Below, one piece after another: positions 8,855 to 17,614 of a stretch of 64,000 nucleotides of DNA (position 1 is its first letter; each line of letters starts with the position of its first letter). The stretch is from JAFGBM01 sp964564915. Its GTDB lineage: Bacteria > Actinomycetota > Actinomycetes > Actinomycetales > Demequinaceae. Made by a program: the position numbers and the translations under genes. The notes below the pieces were generated by a model. The model saw only the letters and a list, made by a program, of their open reading frames with translations, was not told where the DNA came from and ran no database searches. The stretch lies in assembly GCA_964564915.1 (NCBI GenBank), contig CAZMCU010000003.1, forward strand, positions 1 through 64,000. The letters run 5' to 3'.

Positions 8855-9430
8855 TCAGGCCGGTGGCTCCCATGCGTAGGCGAGCAAGCGACTACCGCCT
8901 TCCGAACAGGAACCGTCCGGGCGAAGGCACGAGGCGTCGCATTGAGTCTTAGCCGGGGTGAGGTTGTGGGCGGTCCAGTCGAGTTCGGGAACGCGGACGA
9001 ATCCCACCTTCTCGTAGAGCGCATGCGCGGCCTTCATCGTCTCCATCGTGCTCAACACGACCCTGTTCGCACCGGCCTCGACGGCGAGGTTCAGCCCAAA
9101 GCGAGTGAGGTCCAGGCCGATCCCCTTGGCGCGCGCCAGCGGCGAGACCGCAAGCATCCTGAACTCGAAGTCATCCCCCCCGAACTCCGCGAAGGTCGTG
9201 TGAGGCGGTACGACGGTGAGGGTTCCCACCGCCGCCCCCTCCCCCTTCGCCCCGCTCGCCACCATGAGAAGGATGGCATCGGCGGCGCGCGCGTGTGCGT
9301 CGCGAAGGCGCGGGAGGTAGGGATCGGCCGAGTCGAGGAGGCCGTCCGCGAGGTAGGCGAGTGCCGTCAGTTCCCCAATCTCCGCAAGGCGAAGGGTCTG
9401 GTCGGGGGTGACGATGGCGACCTTCCTCAT
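8855..9430 (-). CDS. GNAT-family N-acetyltransferase
   Basis: A 191-residue acetyl-CoA-dependent acyltransferase. Motif A is visible as FRMLAVSPLARAKGIGLDLTRFG (about 103-125), followed by ALYEKVGF, the usual motif B end. Substrate unknown. The C-terminal 30 residues contain three cysteines (CDASC, GSC) not expected in a minimal GNAT fold and perhaps structural. The ATG at 9430 overlaps the preceding gene's stop by 4 bases (ATGA), making it the third member of an OmpA-like / helix-hairpin-helix / GNAT operon. Confidence 0.82.
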   Translation of the reverse strand: MRKVAIVTPDQTLRLAEIGELTALAYLADGLLDSADPYLPRLRDAHARAADAILLMVASGAKGEGAAVGTLTVVPPHTTFAEFGGDDFEFRMLAVSPLARAKGIGLDLTRFGLNLAVEAGANRVVLSTMETMKAAHALYEKVGFVRVPELDWTAHNLTPAKTQCDASCLRPDGSCSEGGSRLLAYAWEPPA

Positions 9431-9915
9431 TTGCCGCCGACTAGTTTGTCCGTGAGTTTCTTGAACTCCTCCCACTTTCCTCCGGCGAGGAGCCTCGCCT
9501 GCCGGGGCCATGTCTTGGGGTCGTGGAGGTTGTACCGCGACCCCGCCGCATCGAGGACCTTCCGCAGGTGCTCCGGGGTCGTTGCGCCCAACTCCTTCCA
9601 GGTGGAGATGCCGTCGACCTGGAGGAGGTCGTTAATTCGCGACCCGATTCCTTCGATCAGCGTGAGGTCGTCCATCTTCACCTTCACGCCGAGGACCTTT
9701 TTCCCCGCACGGAGATCGGGGCGTCTCAGCCACGAAGGACGCTTGGGTGCCGTGGCTGCGACCGCAGCGACCGTCGCGCCCTTGGCTTTGGTGTCCTGTT
9801 CCTCCCGGGGGTGTCGGTCCCGGCACCACGCGAGGGTCACGTACCACCCGCAGAAAAGGCCAATGAGGAACGCCGGGATCAACCACGGCCACGCGTCACC
9901 GATGACGTCGAGCAT
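9427..9915 (-). CDS. Membrane-anchored helix-hairpin-helix domain protein
   Basis: 162 residues. One transmembrane helix near the N-terminus (PWLIPAFLIGLFCGWYVTLAW) precedes a basic linker and a C-terminal helix-hairpin-helix segment (DDLTLIEGIGSRINDLLQVDGI, about 80-101), then a conserved HDPKTWPRQARLL tail. This layout recurs in proteins encoded beside OmpA-family genes. HhH folds bind nucleic acid nonspecifically, but a role for this protein is unknown. ATG 9915 lies 1 base after the OmpA-like stop, and its own stop overlaps the GNAT start, so the three genes are tightly coupled. Confidence 0.72.
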   Translation of the reverse strand: MLDVIGDAWPWLIPAFLIGLFCGWYVTLAWCRDRHPREEQDTKAKGATVAAVAATAPKRPSWLRRPDLRAGKKVLGVKVKMDDLTLIEGIGSRINDLLQVDGISTWKELGATTPEHLRKVLDAAGSRYNLHDPKTWPRQARLLAGGKWEEFKKLTDKLVGGK

Positions 9916-9916
9916 G

Positions 9917-10660
9917 TCAGTCCTCCAAGATGTTGAGGTCGACGCGACGGTTAGCCGCGCGTCCGGCTTCGGTTTCGTTCGTCGCGATCGGTCGAGACTC
10001 ACCGTAGCCGACGGCGACGAGCGCGTCGGCGGGAACCCCCTTCGAAACGAGGTAATCGCGCACGCTCGCGGCACGTTTCTCGCTCAGGGTTTGGTTGTAG
10101 TCGGCGGATAGGACCGAGTCGGTGTGCCCCGCAATCGAGAGGCGCAGGGTGGGGTCGATCTCGAGCGCGGCGATCATGACGGTCGCGACCGTATCGAGGG
10201 CCTGAAGCGACGCGGAATCGAGTTCCGCGCTGTCAACGGCGAAGGTCACGGACTGAGGTTCCGGCAGGACGGCTTCGACCGCCTCGGCGGGGGTCGTCGG
10301 CGACGGGCTCGGCGACAGGGTGATCGTCGGCGTCGGCTGCGGGGTGACGGTGGGAGTCGGCGTTGCCGACGGCTCCGGCGTCGGTTCCACGTTGGACAGG
10401 TAGACCACGCTCGTCACGAGCCTCACCGCCCAGACGGCGCGCGTCGCGAGGCCCGAGTAGTTTGGGGGGCCCGTCAGAGTCAGTGAACGGTAGGAGGCGT
10501 CTACCGCTACCACGTCGAGCGAAGCCTTGTGCAGGGCCACCGTCGCCTGGCTCTCGATCTGGTGCTCGATCGTGTGAGCAAACCCGGCCGTTACGGCCGT
10601 CGCCGTCACCACCAGCCCGAGCGCGGGAACCCACCACTTCACACCCCGCAGATCTGCCAC
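9917..10660 (-). CDS. OmpA-family peptidoglycan-associated membrane protein
   Basis: 247 residues: an N-terminal transmembrane helix (about 11-28), a BON-like segment containing YRSLTLTGP, a low-complexity linker of Pro, Thr and Ser (about 92-125), and a C-terminal OmpA domain with AGHTDS, a peptidoglycan-contacting NQTLSEKRA and GYGESRP. In a monoderm cell this would anchor the membrane to the wall. The start is GTG at 10660; the ribosome-binding site is weak. First gene of the operon with the HhH and GNAT genes. Confidence 0.85.
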   Translation of the reverse strand: MADLRGVKWWVPALGLVVTATAVTAGFAHTIEHQIESQATVALHKASLDVVAVDASYRSLTLTGPPNYSGLATRAVWAVRLVTSVVYLSNVEPTPEPSATPTPTVTPQPTPTITLSPSPSPTTPAEAVEAVLPEPQSVTFAVDSAELDSASLQALDTVATVMIAALEIDPTLRLSIAGHTDSVLSADYNQTLSEKRAASVRDYLVSKGVPADALVAVGYGESRPIATNETEAGRAANRRVDLNILED

Positions 10661-10711
10661 CTTTGGCCCCCTGCCTTACGCCATCGAACGGTTGTGCCCT
10701 CCAGGCTAGTC

Positions 10712-10729
10712 GCCGAGGCAAACCTCGGC
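10712..10729 (-). terminator. Hairpin downstream of ligA
   Basis: Perfect 7-base-pair stem (GCCGAGG / CCTCGGC) with a 4-base loop, located between the ligA stop and the OmpA-like gene. There is no T-run on the minus strand, so termination strength is uncertain. Confidence 0.5.
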
Positions 10730-10755
10730 TAGCGGTGGTCCACGTCAGGAACCGC

Positions 10756-12876
10756 TCAGACCGCGCTGGGCCCGCCCTTGAGAAGCCGGGTGAACCCGGC
10801 CTCGTCGAGTGTCGGCACTCCCTGTTCCTCCGCCGCGGTGGCCTTGGATCCGGGGTTCTCTCCAACGACCACAAAGTCGGTCTTTCCGCTAACGGACGAC
10901 GACGCCTTGCCCCCTCGCGCAACGATCGCCTCGGTCGCCCCGTCCCTCGAAAATCCAGAAAGCGAGCCCGTCAGCACAACGGTCACCCCCGTGAGCGTCT
11001 GCTCCACCGCCGCACTTCCCTCGTCGGCCATCCTCACGCCTGCCGCGGCCCAACGATCGACGATCCTCACGTGCCACGGAACGTCGAACCACTCACGCAG
11101 ACTCCGCGCGATCACCGGCCCAACCCCCTCCACCGCAGAAAGCTCCTCCTCGCCCGCGGCCCGGATCGCGTCGAGCGAACCGAACCGGGCGGCCAAGGCT
11201 CGCGCCGCCGTCGGTCCAACATGCCGGATGCTTAAGGCGACGAGGATCCGCCAAAGGGGACGATCCTTGGCGGCGGCGAGGTTCTCCAGAAGCTTGAGCC
11301 CGTTGGTGCTGATGTCGCCCGCGCGTCGCGCGACACCGTCCTTCTTTGAATCCTGGTCAAGGGTAAAGAGCGGGATGCGCTGGAGATCCGCCTCGGTGAG
11401 GTCGAAGAGCCCTCCCTCGTTATCGAGGACCTGGGAATCGACGAGCGCGGCGGCGGCTTTCTCCCCCAGCACCTCGATATCGAGGGCACCACGCGATCCG
11501 ATGAAGCCGATGCGGTCAACGATCTGACCGCGACAGAATTCCGAGTTGGGACAGCGGAGGTCAACGTCGCCCTCCTTCTGGTGGGCGAGGGTCGCCCCGC
11601 ACGAGGGACAAGCGGTGGGCATGATCCACTCGCGCTCCTCCCCCGTCCGCGCCGCGACCACCGCCGTGACGATCTCGGGGATGACGTCCCCCGCCTTGCG
11701 CACCACGACGGTGTCCCCGATGAGTACGCCCTTGCGACGCACCTCGTCGGCGTTGTGCAGGGTCGCGAACGTCACGGTCGATCCGGCTACCGTCACCGGT
11801 GTCATCACGCCGTACGGTGTCACGCGACCCGTGCGCCCGACATCGACCCTGATGTCCTCGAGTCGGGTTGTCACCTCTTCCGGAGCGAACTTGTAGGCGA
11901 GCGCCCATCGCGGCGCTCGCGAGGTCGCACCGAGGGCGCCTTGGAGCGCTCGCGAGTTGACCTTGAGGACCGCGCCGTCGATCTCGTAGTCGAGCGAGTG
12001 GCGTTGCGCCTCGAGCTTGGAAAGGTACACCTCGACCGCGCGCACCCCCGCCACGATCTCGGCGAGGTCGCTTATCGGCATCCCCCATCCCTCGAGAACC
12101 TTGTAGGTCCCCATTTGGGTTTCGACGCGTTTATCGGGAATCGAGGTTCCCCAGTCGAGGGCACCCAGCGCATAGGTGATGACGGCCAGTGGGCGCGTCG
12201 CCGTCACGGCCGGATCCTTCTGCCGAAGCGACCCCGCCGCCGTGTTCCGGGGATTGGCGTACGTTGGCTTCCCCTCTTCGACGAGACGCTCGTTGAGACC
12301 CTCGAAGGCCGCAACGGGAAGATAGACCTCACCGCGAATCTCCACGAGCGCGGGTGCCTCGCTCCAGGTCGTGATGCTCAGCTCGTGGGGCAACCCCACG
12401 ATCGTCTTGACGTTCGCCGTGACGTCCTCCCCCGTCGTCCCATCCCCACGCGTGACCCCGCGCGTGAGGGTGCCATTCTCGTAGGTCAGCGAGATCGACA
12501 GGCCGTCGATCTTTGGCTCACACACCAGTTCACGCGGGCCGTAGTTCTCGTCGCCGCCCTCGCGCTCGATTCGTTCGAGCCAGGCTTCGACGTCGGCGAG
12601 GTCGAAAGCGTTGTCGAGGCTCATCATCCGCTCGCGGTGACGAACGCTCGCAAAGCCGACGGTGGGGGCACCCCCGACGGTCTGGCTCGGACTGTTGGGG
12701 TCGGCAAGCTCGGGATGCTGGGCCTCGATCTCCTTCAGCTCACGCTCCATCGCGTCGTACTCGGCGTCGGACACGGTGGGGGCATCGCGCTCGTAATACG
12801 CCGCGCGGTGCGCCTCGATATCCTGAACCAACTCGGCGTGTCGCGCACGGGGACCAAGGCTCAGAGGTTCGCTCAC
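10756..12876 (-). CDS. ligA: NAD-dependent DNA ligase
   Basis: Seals nicks in replication and repair using NAD+. 706 residues in the normal order: Ia domain, adenylation domain with the AMP-accepting lysine in CEPKIDG (K122), OB fold, four-cysteine zinc finger (CPSC, then CPNSEFC), helix-hairpin-helix repeats (FGSLDAIRAAGEEELSAVEGVG) and a C-terminal BRCT domain (LTGVTVVLTGSLSGFSRDGA). I prefer the GTG at 12876, which begins VSEPLSLGPRARHAELV; an ATG at 12906 would add ten residues. It appears monocistronic. Confidence 0.95.
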   Translation of the reverse strand: MSEPLSLGPRARHAELVQDIEAHRAAYYERDAPTVSDAEYDAMERELKEIEAQHPELADPNSPSQTVGGAPTVGFASVRHRERMMSLDNAFDLADVEAWLERIEREGGDENYGPRELVCEPKIDGLSISLTYENGTLTRGVTRGDGTTGEDVTANVKTIVGLPHELSITTWSEAPALVEIRGEVYLPVAAFEGLNERLVEEGKPTYANPRNTAAGSLRQKDPAVTATRPLAVITYALGALDWGTSIPDKRVETQMGTYKVLEGWGMPISDLAEIVAGVRAVEVYLSKLEAQRHSLDYEIDGAVLKVNSRALQGALGATSRAPRWALAYKFAPEEVTTRLEDIRVDVGRTGRVTPYGVMTPVTVAGSTVTFATLHNADEVRRKGVLIGDTVVVRKAGDVIPEIVTAVVAARTGEEREWIMPTACPSCGATLAHQKEGDVDLRCPNSEFCRGQIVDRIGFIGSRGALDIEVLGEKAAAALVDSQVLDNEGGLFDLTEADLQRIPLFTLDQDSKKDGVARRAGDISTNGLKLLENLAAAKDRPLWRILVALSIRHVGPTAARALAARFGSLDAIRAAGEEELSAVEGVGPVIARSLREWFDVPWHVRIVDRWAAAGVRMADEGSAAVEQTLTGVTVVLTGSLSGFSRDGATEAIVARGGKASSSVSGKTDFVVVGENPGSKATAAEEQGVPTLDEAGFTRLLKGGPSAV

Positions 12877-12953
12877 CTTCCTATTCCACCACGCACAGCC
12901 GACCATCGCGTGGGGAGTGTGGCGCGTTCACCAACGCGGATACCCCACTAGTT

Positions 12954-12959
12954 CTATGA
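12954..12959 (+). promoter_or_regulatory. Candidate -10 box (TATGAT) of the ABC export operon
   Basis: TATGAT lies 27 bases before the ATG of the small membrane protein gene, leaving room for a leader carrying GGAGGT. No good -35 is seen. Confidence 0.35.
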
Positions 12960-12986
12960 TCGAGTCGTCCCCTCTCGGAGGTAGAT

Positions 12987-13187
12987 ATGCCGGACAACAT
13001 TCCCTGGGCCGCCCTCGCGCCCGTGCTCGTGCTTCTAATGGCGTTTCTCGTGTATTGCTGGGTCGACATCGCGTACCACCCCGTGCGGTACCTCCCCAAG
13101 TGGACATGGGCCCTCATCTGTTGCGTCATGATTCCGTTGGGGCCGATCGTCTACCTCGTCCTCGGCCGAGACCACGGACAGGAGTAG
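12987..13187 (+). CDS. PLDc_N-type small membrane protein (YxlE-like)
   Basis: 66 residues with two transmembrane helices (about 8-28 and 39-60) and the signature LPKWTWALI...GPIVYLVLGR of the phospholipase-D-nuclease N-terminal family. In Bacillus, YxlE precedes the ABC transporter genes yxlF and yxlG; the same order is seen here, so it is probably an accessory subunit of the exporter. A GGAGGT ribosome-binding site lies 4 bases before the ATG. Confidence 0.85.
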   Translation: MPDNIPWAALAPVLVLLMAFLVYCWVDIAYHPVRYLPKWTWALICCVMIPLGPIVYLVLGRDHGQE

Positions 13188-13196
13188 TCCGCACCG

Positions 13197-14090
13197 GTGA
13201 TCACGACCCACACCCTCACCAAGAGGTATGGTTCCACGACCGCTCTCGACGCGGTCGACCTCGTCGTACCCGACGGCTCGATCTATGGCCTCGTGGGGCC
13301 CAATGGGGCGGGGAAGACGACGCTCCTGGGGATTCTCGCCGGGCTACGCGCCCCAACGTCGGGCACCATCGCGATCGACGCCGACTCTAGCGATGTGGCC
13401 GTCCTCTCCGATACCCCCCGCTTCGACCGCTGGCTCACGGGCTACGAGGTCGTGTCCCTCGCCCGAAACCTCACCGACCCCAACGGTTCGCCCGATCGCG
13501 TCGCGGAAGTCTTGGACGAGACGGGACTGCACAACGCCGCCAACCGACGGGTGGGCGGGTACTCGCGCGGGATGCTCCAACGGCTCGGTATCGCCGCGAC
13601 GCTCGTCGGCAACCCTCGGCTCGTGCTCCTCGACGAACCCGCCTCCGCTCTCGACCCTCAGGGCCGCCGTGAAGTCCTCGACCTCATCGCCCGCCTGCGT
13701 GGCTCGGCTACCGTTCTGTTTTCCAGCCACATCCTCACGGACGTCCAGGAGGTGTGCGACACGGTCGGAATTTTAGGTAGCGGACGGCTGCTGTTCCAGG
13801 GACCGCTCCACCAGTTGCTCGTCGGTTCCGCCGTACCCCGCTACCACGTAAGACTCCGAAGCGATGCGACCCCGGTTGCCGTGGCGTTGCGCAAGGCACG
13901 TTGGGTGAAGGCCGTCGAGGTGTCGGACGGTGGGGGGCTCGTGATACAGGTGAAATCTCTCGCAGACGCCGAGACCCACCTTCCGCAGGCGCTCGCCGAC
14001 GCCAAGGCCGCGGTCGTATCGTTCGGGCCAGAGGAGGTCTCGCTGGAGCGGGCGTTCCTCGGTCTGACGGGTACGGGGGCAAAGCAATGA
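13197..14090 (+). CDS. ABC transporter ATP-binding protein (YxlF-like)
   Basis: 297-residue ATPase. Walker A GPNGAGKTT at 34-42, signature GYSRGMLQ at about 121-128, Walker B LVLLDEP at 142-148, D-loop SALDP, and switch histidine in SSHILTD. The usual Q-loop glutamine position reads SDTPRF, a substitution whose effect is unclear. A C-terminal ~80 residues of accessory domain follow. The start is GTG at 13197, 9 bases after the YxlE-like stop. It overlaps the permease gene by 4 bases (ATGA). The substrate is unknown; the family includes antibiotic and bacteriocin exporters. Confidence 0.9.
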   Translation: MITTHTLTKRYGSTTALDAVDLVVPDGSIYGLVGPNGAGKTTLLGILAGLRAPTSGTIAIDADSSDVAVLSDTPRFDRWLTGYEVVSLARNLTDPNGSPDRVAEVLDETGLHNAANRRVGGYSRGMLQRLGIAATLVGNPRLVLLDEPASALDPQGRREVLDLIARLRGSATVLFSSHILTDVQEVCDTVGILGSGRLLFQGPLHQLLVGSAVPRYHVRLRSDATPVAVALRKARWVKAVEVSDGGGLVIQVKSLADAETHLPQALADAKAAVVSFGPEEVSLERAFLGLTGTGAKQ

Positions 14091-14842
14091 CCCTGTGGCG
14101 GCTGGAGTGGACGCGACTCGTGCGCAGCAAGCGCTGGATCGCTCTCGTCGGCGTCTTCGTATTCTTCGGGCTGCTCGGCCCTCTCACGGCGCGATACCTC
14201 GCCCAGATCCTCCAGTTCGCTGGTACGGACTCGCAGGGCGTAACGATTACGTTCCCCGACCCCGTCCCCGCCGACGGAATGGCCCAATACATCTCCAACG
14301 CGCTACAGATCGGCACCCTCGTCGTCGTCATCGTCGCCGCTGGTGCGCTCGCGTTCGACGCGATTCCCGAGATGGGGGTCTTCCTCCGTACCCGGGTTCC
14401 GAGCTTCTGGCGCATCCTCACCCCACGGCTCATCATCCCGTTCGTCGCTACGGCGGTGGCCTTTGTCGTCGGCACGGTCGCGGCGTGGTACGAAACCTGG
14501 GTGCTCCTCGGCGCGCTCCCCGTTGGCGCCGTGCTGCTGGGGACCGCACTGGGCATTCTCTTCTTCGCCTTCATCATCGCGGTCGTCGCCGCGGTTGCCC
14601 AGTGGGCGAGGAGCCTGCTGGCGACCGTCATGTGGTCGCTCGGCGTCTTTCTCGTCCTTCCGATCGTCGGGATCGTCGGCGTCCTCAAGCCCTGGATGCC
14701 CACGGTTTTAGGGAATGCCCTCACCGAACTCACGGCGGGGGCATCGGCGACCGGTTTTTGGCGGTCGACGGTCGTGGCCATCGTCGCGATTCCGGCCCTC
14801 ATCTGGCTTGCCGAGCGGGGGGCACGACGCCGAGAGGCCTAG
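14087..14842 (+). CDS. ABC transporter permease (YxlG-like)
   Basis: 251 residues with about six transmembrane helices and the short N-terminus TLWRLEWTRLVRSKRW typical of ABC-2 permeases. The ATG at 14087 overlaps the ATPase stop; an open frame further upstream is antisense-like noise inside the ATPase gene. It forms the membrane part of the three-gene exporter. Confidence 0.85.
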   Translation: MTLWRLEWTRLVRSKRWIALVGVFVFFGLLGPLTARYLAQILQFAGTDSQGVTITFPDPVPADGMAQYISNALQIGTLVVVIVAAGALAFDAIPEMGVFLRTRVPSFWRILTPRLIIPFVATAVAFVVGTVAAWYETWVLLGALPVGAVLLGTALGILFFAFIIAVVAAVAQWARSLLATVMWSLGVFLVLPIVGIVGVLKPWMPTVLGNALTELTAGASATGFWRSTVVAIVAIPALIWLAERGARRREA

Positions 14843-14850
14843 CGCTCGTC

Positions 14851-14866
14851 ACCGGCCATTGCCGGT
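14851..14866 (+). terminator. Weak hairpin after the ABC exporter operon
   Basis: Six-base-pair stem (ACCGGC / GCCGGT) with a CATT loop, 8 bases past the permease stop. It has no T-run, so its role as a terminator is tentative. Confidence 0.35.
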
Positions 14867-15054
14867 CATTCACCGCTGGGGCACCACGGATTCTTCGATT
14901 TCGTGCTTCTGGCGTGCGTTTGACGGGTGGCGTGTGTCTCATTTCGCCTCTAATGTGACCCACCAATCACCGTTGCGCTTGCCCCCCCGCCAAGTCCGGG
15001 ACAACGATGAAAGTGGAAATAAGAAACCGATCGACTGAGCGATCGGAGAGGACC

Positions 15055-15807
15055 ATGAATGAGACATCAGTCAAGGCCTGGACCGAGGAGTCCAGCGACA
15101 GCGAACTGATCGAGAGCGTCCGCGAAGGCGACTCCACGGCATTCAGCACTCTCTTCCACCGACACGTATCAGCGGCCCACCGCGTCGCGCTCGCGTACTC
15201 CCCTGTTCCCAGCGATGCCGATGACATCGTCTCGGAAGCCTTTGAACGGGTCCTCATCGCCCTTCAGAAGGGCCGCGGCCCCGACCACGCCTTCCGCGCG
15301 TACCTGTTCACCGTCGTGCGTCGGACCGGTGGCGAGTTCATTCGGCGCGCCAAGCAGGTGCGGCCGTACGAAGACATGGCCGAACACGACAAAGCCTTGG
15401 GCTTCTCCGACTCCAGTGGCGAGTCCACCCTGCATGAGTTCGAGCGGTCGACGATCGCGGACGCATTCCGATCCCTTCCCGAGCGCTGGCAGATGATCCT
15501 CTGGTACACCGAGATCGAGAAGATGACTCCGGCCGAGGTCGCGCCACGGCTTGGCCTTACCCCCAACGGGGCGGCTTCCCTCGGCTACCGAGCCCGCGAG
15601 GCCCTGCGCCAGGCCTACCTCCAACAGCACCTCGCCGAGGCGGAGGACCCCGCTTGCCTCTCGGTGTTCGACAACCTCGCGGCCTACGTCCGAGGCTCCT
15701 TGACCCCCCGCGAGCGAGCGAAGGTGGCCGCCCACATCGCGACGTGCGCCAAGTGCGATTCCCTCATCTCCGAACTTGAGGACGTCAACGGCGTCCTCCG
15801 AGGGTGA
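15055..15807 (+). CDS. ECF-type RNA polymerase sigma factor with C-terminal zinc-finger-like segment
   Basis: 250 residues. Region 2 spans about 17-95 (DADDIVSEAFERVL is the core-binding helix) and region 4 about 130-185 (LPERWQMILWYTEIEKMTPAEVAPRLGLTPN). A C-terminal extension ends in AAHIATCAKCDSLISEL, an H-x3-C-x2-C arrangement like the ZAS domain of anti-sigma factors, here fused to the sigma factor. I prefer ATG 15055 because GGAGAGGA precedes it at good spacing; an ATG at 15007 would add sixteen basic residues. No separate anti-sigma gene is adjacent, so the fused segment may provide the control. Confidence 0.85.
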   Translation: MNETSVKAWTEESSDSELIESVREGDSTAFSTLFHRHVSAAHRVALAYSPVPSDADDIVSEAFERVLIALQKGRGPDHAFRAYLFTVVRRTGGEFIRRAKQVRPYEDMAEHDKALGFSDSSGESTLHEFERSTIADAFRSLPERWQMILWYTEIEKMTPAEVAPRLGLTPNGAASLGYRAREALRQAYLQQHLAEAEDPACLSVFDNLAAYVRGSLTPRERAKVAAHIATCAKCDSLISELEDVNGVLRG

Positions 15808-15917
15808 CGGCAAACGGCCCGGCGCGGGCGCGTCGGGCTCGATGGCGACACCAGGAGCACGCGGCTTCCTTACGCGGGCACCATCTACGTCGATCTGCCC
15901 CAAGAAGCGAGAAAGTC

Positions 15918-15923
15918 TAGACT
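15918..15923 (+). promoter_or_regulatory. Putative -10 box of the first hybrid kinase gene
   Basis: TAGACT, 6 bases before the ATG at 15930. No ribosome-binding sequence lies between them, so the transcript would be leaderless. Confidence 0.5.
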
Positions 15924-15929
15924 TCCCCC

Positions 15930-17534
15930 ATGGGGACTTCAGCGAAAGACGGGGGACGCAAAGAAGGAGCGCGGCGGACTAGCGCGGGGAAACCGGCGGC
16001 ACGCGTCAACTCCACGGCCTCCACGAATAGCAGCGCCACGGATGACAGCGCGGTCCTGGAAAGCCTCACCGACGGCGTCTTTGCGCTCGATCGCGAATTC
16101 CGATTCACCTACCTCAACGGCATCGCGGCGGCCTTCCTGGGGTGCACCCGCGACGAACTTCTGGGAACGTCTCTACTGGACGAGTGCCCCGAGGTTCGGG
16201 ACTCCGACCTCGGCCTCGCGCTCAGCCGCGTCCTCGAGACCGGGCTCGTCGAGCGGCTCCTGGCATGGTCCGGACCTCAAACGAAATGGTTTGACGTCGG
16301 CGTGTGTGCTTCGCCCAACGGGCTCACGGTCATTCTCCACGACATCGCCGAGATCAAGTCCCTCTCGGAGCATTTCTCCGCCGCCCAGCGGCTGGAAATC
16401 CTGGGACAACTCACCGAAGGAATCGCGCACGAGTTCGGCAATCTCCTCACCGTCATCACGGGTGCCGTCGAATCCCTGGCCATCGAAACTCGCTTGGGTC
16501 CGACCGGCCGCGAAATGGTCGATGTCGTCAATGAAGCGACGACGCGCGGAGCCGACCTCATACGCCGCCTCCTGTCCTTCGCTGGGAGGCAGCCGCTCGC
16601 GCCTCAGCCCATCAACCTCACTCGACACGTCGGCGACCTTATCCCCCTCCTCCGGCGAACCCTGGGGGAAGCGATCGAGGTGGCCTCGGACTTGACCCCC
16701 GGACTCCCCACCGTCAGCGTGGATCCCGGCCGACTCGAGGGCGCCATCCTCAACCTCGCGATCAACGCCCGCGACGCGATGCCCAACGGCGGGATCCTCG
16801 AACTCGGGACGTCCCTGGCCGAGGTCGACCAAGAGGTGGAAGCCAGTCACGGCACCATCCAACCGGGAACCTACGCGGTCGTCACGGTCACCGATTCCGG
16901 CACGGGCGTCGCGCCGGAGAACCTGAGCCGGATGTTCGATCCGTTCTTCACCACCAAAAACGCCCATTGGGGTTCGGGGCTCGGTTTGGCAACCGTGTGG
17001 GGGTTTGCCCAGGAGTCCGGTGGATACCTCTCCGTTCACTCCGAACTTGGCCACGGCACGTCCATCCGCCTGTACCTGCCCACCGTCCCCGTGGAGGTTG
17101 ACCTGAATGCGGACAGTTGGATGGAGCCCACGCCCCAGTTCCGAGGCACCGGGCATGTGCTTCTCGTGGAGGACGACGATCTCGTCCGCCGGTTCGCGAC
17201 CGAGCAACTGATCGCGCGAGGGTTCAGCGTGACGGACGTCAACTCGGGACCGGAGGCGCTGAGGGCGCTCGACGGAATCGATAGGGTCGACCTGTTGTTC
17301 ACCGACATCGTTCTGCCCAGCGGAACGACCGGTCGAGAATTGGCGGCGGAGGTGCAGGCGCAACGGCCCGGAACTCCTGTGCTCTACACCTCCGGCTACT
17401 CGGAGAGCGCCCTCCTGCACGACGGGAAACTCGATCCAGACGCGGTACTTCTCCCCAAGCCCTACTCCAGTCGGCAGCTGCTCGATGCCGTCCAGAGGCT
17501 TCTGTCCCCCGGTCCCCCCGCGTCGAGCCACTAG
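15930..17534 (+). CDS. Hybrid sensor histidine kinase, PAS-HisKA-HATPase-REC
   Basis: 534 residues, no transmembrane segment, so probably cytosolic. Order: basic/Ser-rich leader (1-38), PAS (about 42-145), dimerisation domain with phospho-acceptor H167 in GIAHEFGN, ATPase (N-box NLAINARDAM, N279; G-box GSGLGLATVWGF), and a receiver domain (about 408-530) with acidic pocket EDDD, phospho-acceptor D459 and K510. The H-box reads HEFGN where the neighbouring paralogue has the usual HDFNN. The PAS ligand is not evident. It is the shorter of two tandem paralogues, separated by 80 bases. Confidence 0.9.
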   Translation: MGTSAKDGGRKEGARRTSAGKPAARVNSTASTNSSATDDSAVLESLTDGVFALDREFRFTYLNGIAAAFLGCTRDELLGTSLLDECPEVRDSDLGLALSRVLETGLVERLLAWSGPQTKWFDVGVCASPNGLTVILHDIAEIKSLSEHFSAAQRLEILGQLTEGIAHEFGNLLTVITGAVESLAIETRLGPTGREMVDVVNEATTRGADLIRRLLSFAGRQPLAPQPINLTRHVGDLIPLLRRTLGEAIEVASDLTPGLPTVSVDPGRLEGAILNLAINARDAMPNGGILELGTSLAEVDQEVEASHGTIQPGTYAVVTVTDSGTGVAPENLSRMFDPFFTTKNAHWGSGLGLATVWGFAQESGGYLSVHSELGHGTSIRLYLPTVPVEVDLNADSWMEPTPQFRGTGHVLLVEDDDLVRRFATEQLIARGFSVTDVNSGPEALRALDGIDRVDLLFTDIVLPSGTTGRELAAEVQAQRPGTPVLYTSGYSESALLHDGKLDPDAVLLPKPYSSRQLLDAVQRLLSPGPPASSH

Positions 17535-17602
17535 GCGGCGCGACCACCCGATACTCGGCTCCTCGTCCGTCTCTCCAACCTGCGCGAATCGACCGGCCAA
17601 TC

Positions 17603-17608
17603 TAGACT
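17603..17608 (+). promoter_or_regulatory. Putative -10 box of the second hybrid kinase gene
   Basis: TAGACT, 6 bases before the ATG at 17615: the same element and spacing as at the first kinase gene. Confidence 0.5.
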
Positions 17609-17614
17609 GGCGGA

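Noticed and set aside
8450..10111. Large plus-strand open frame across gatC, GNAT and HhH genes
   Set aside because: Opposite to three recognisable overlapping genes; its translation has no known domain and abnormal Arg/Pro content.
14843..15054. Small RNA or riboswitch upstream of the sigma factor gene
   Set aside because: Only a weak 6-pair hairpin is present; no recognisable riboswitch core.
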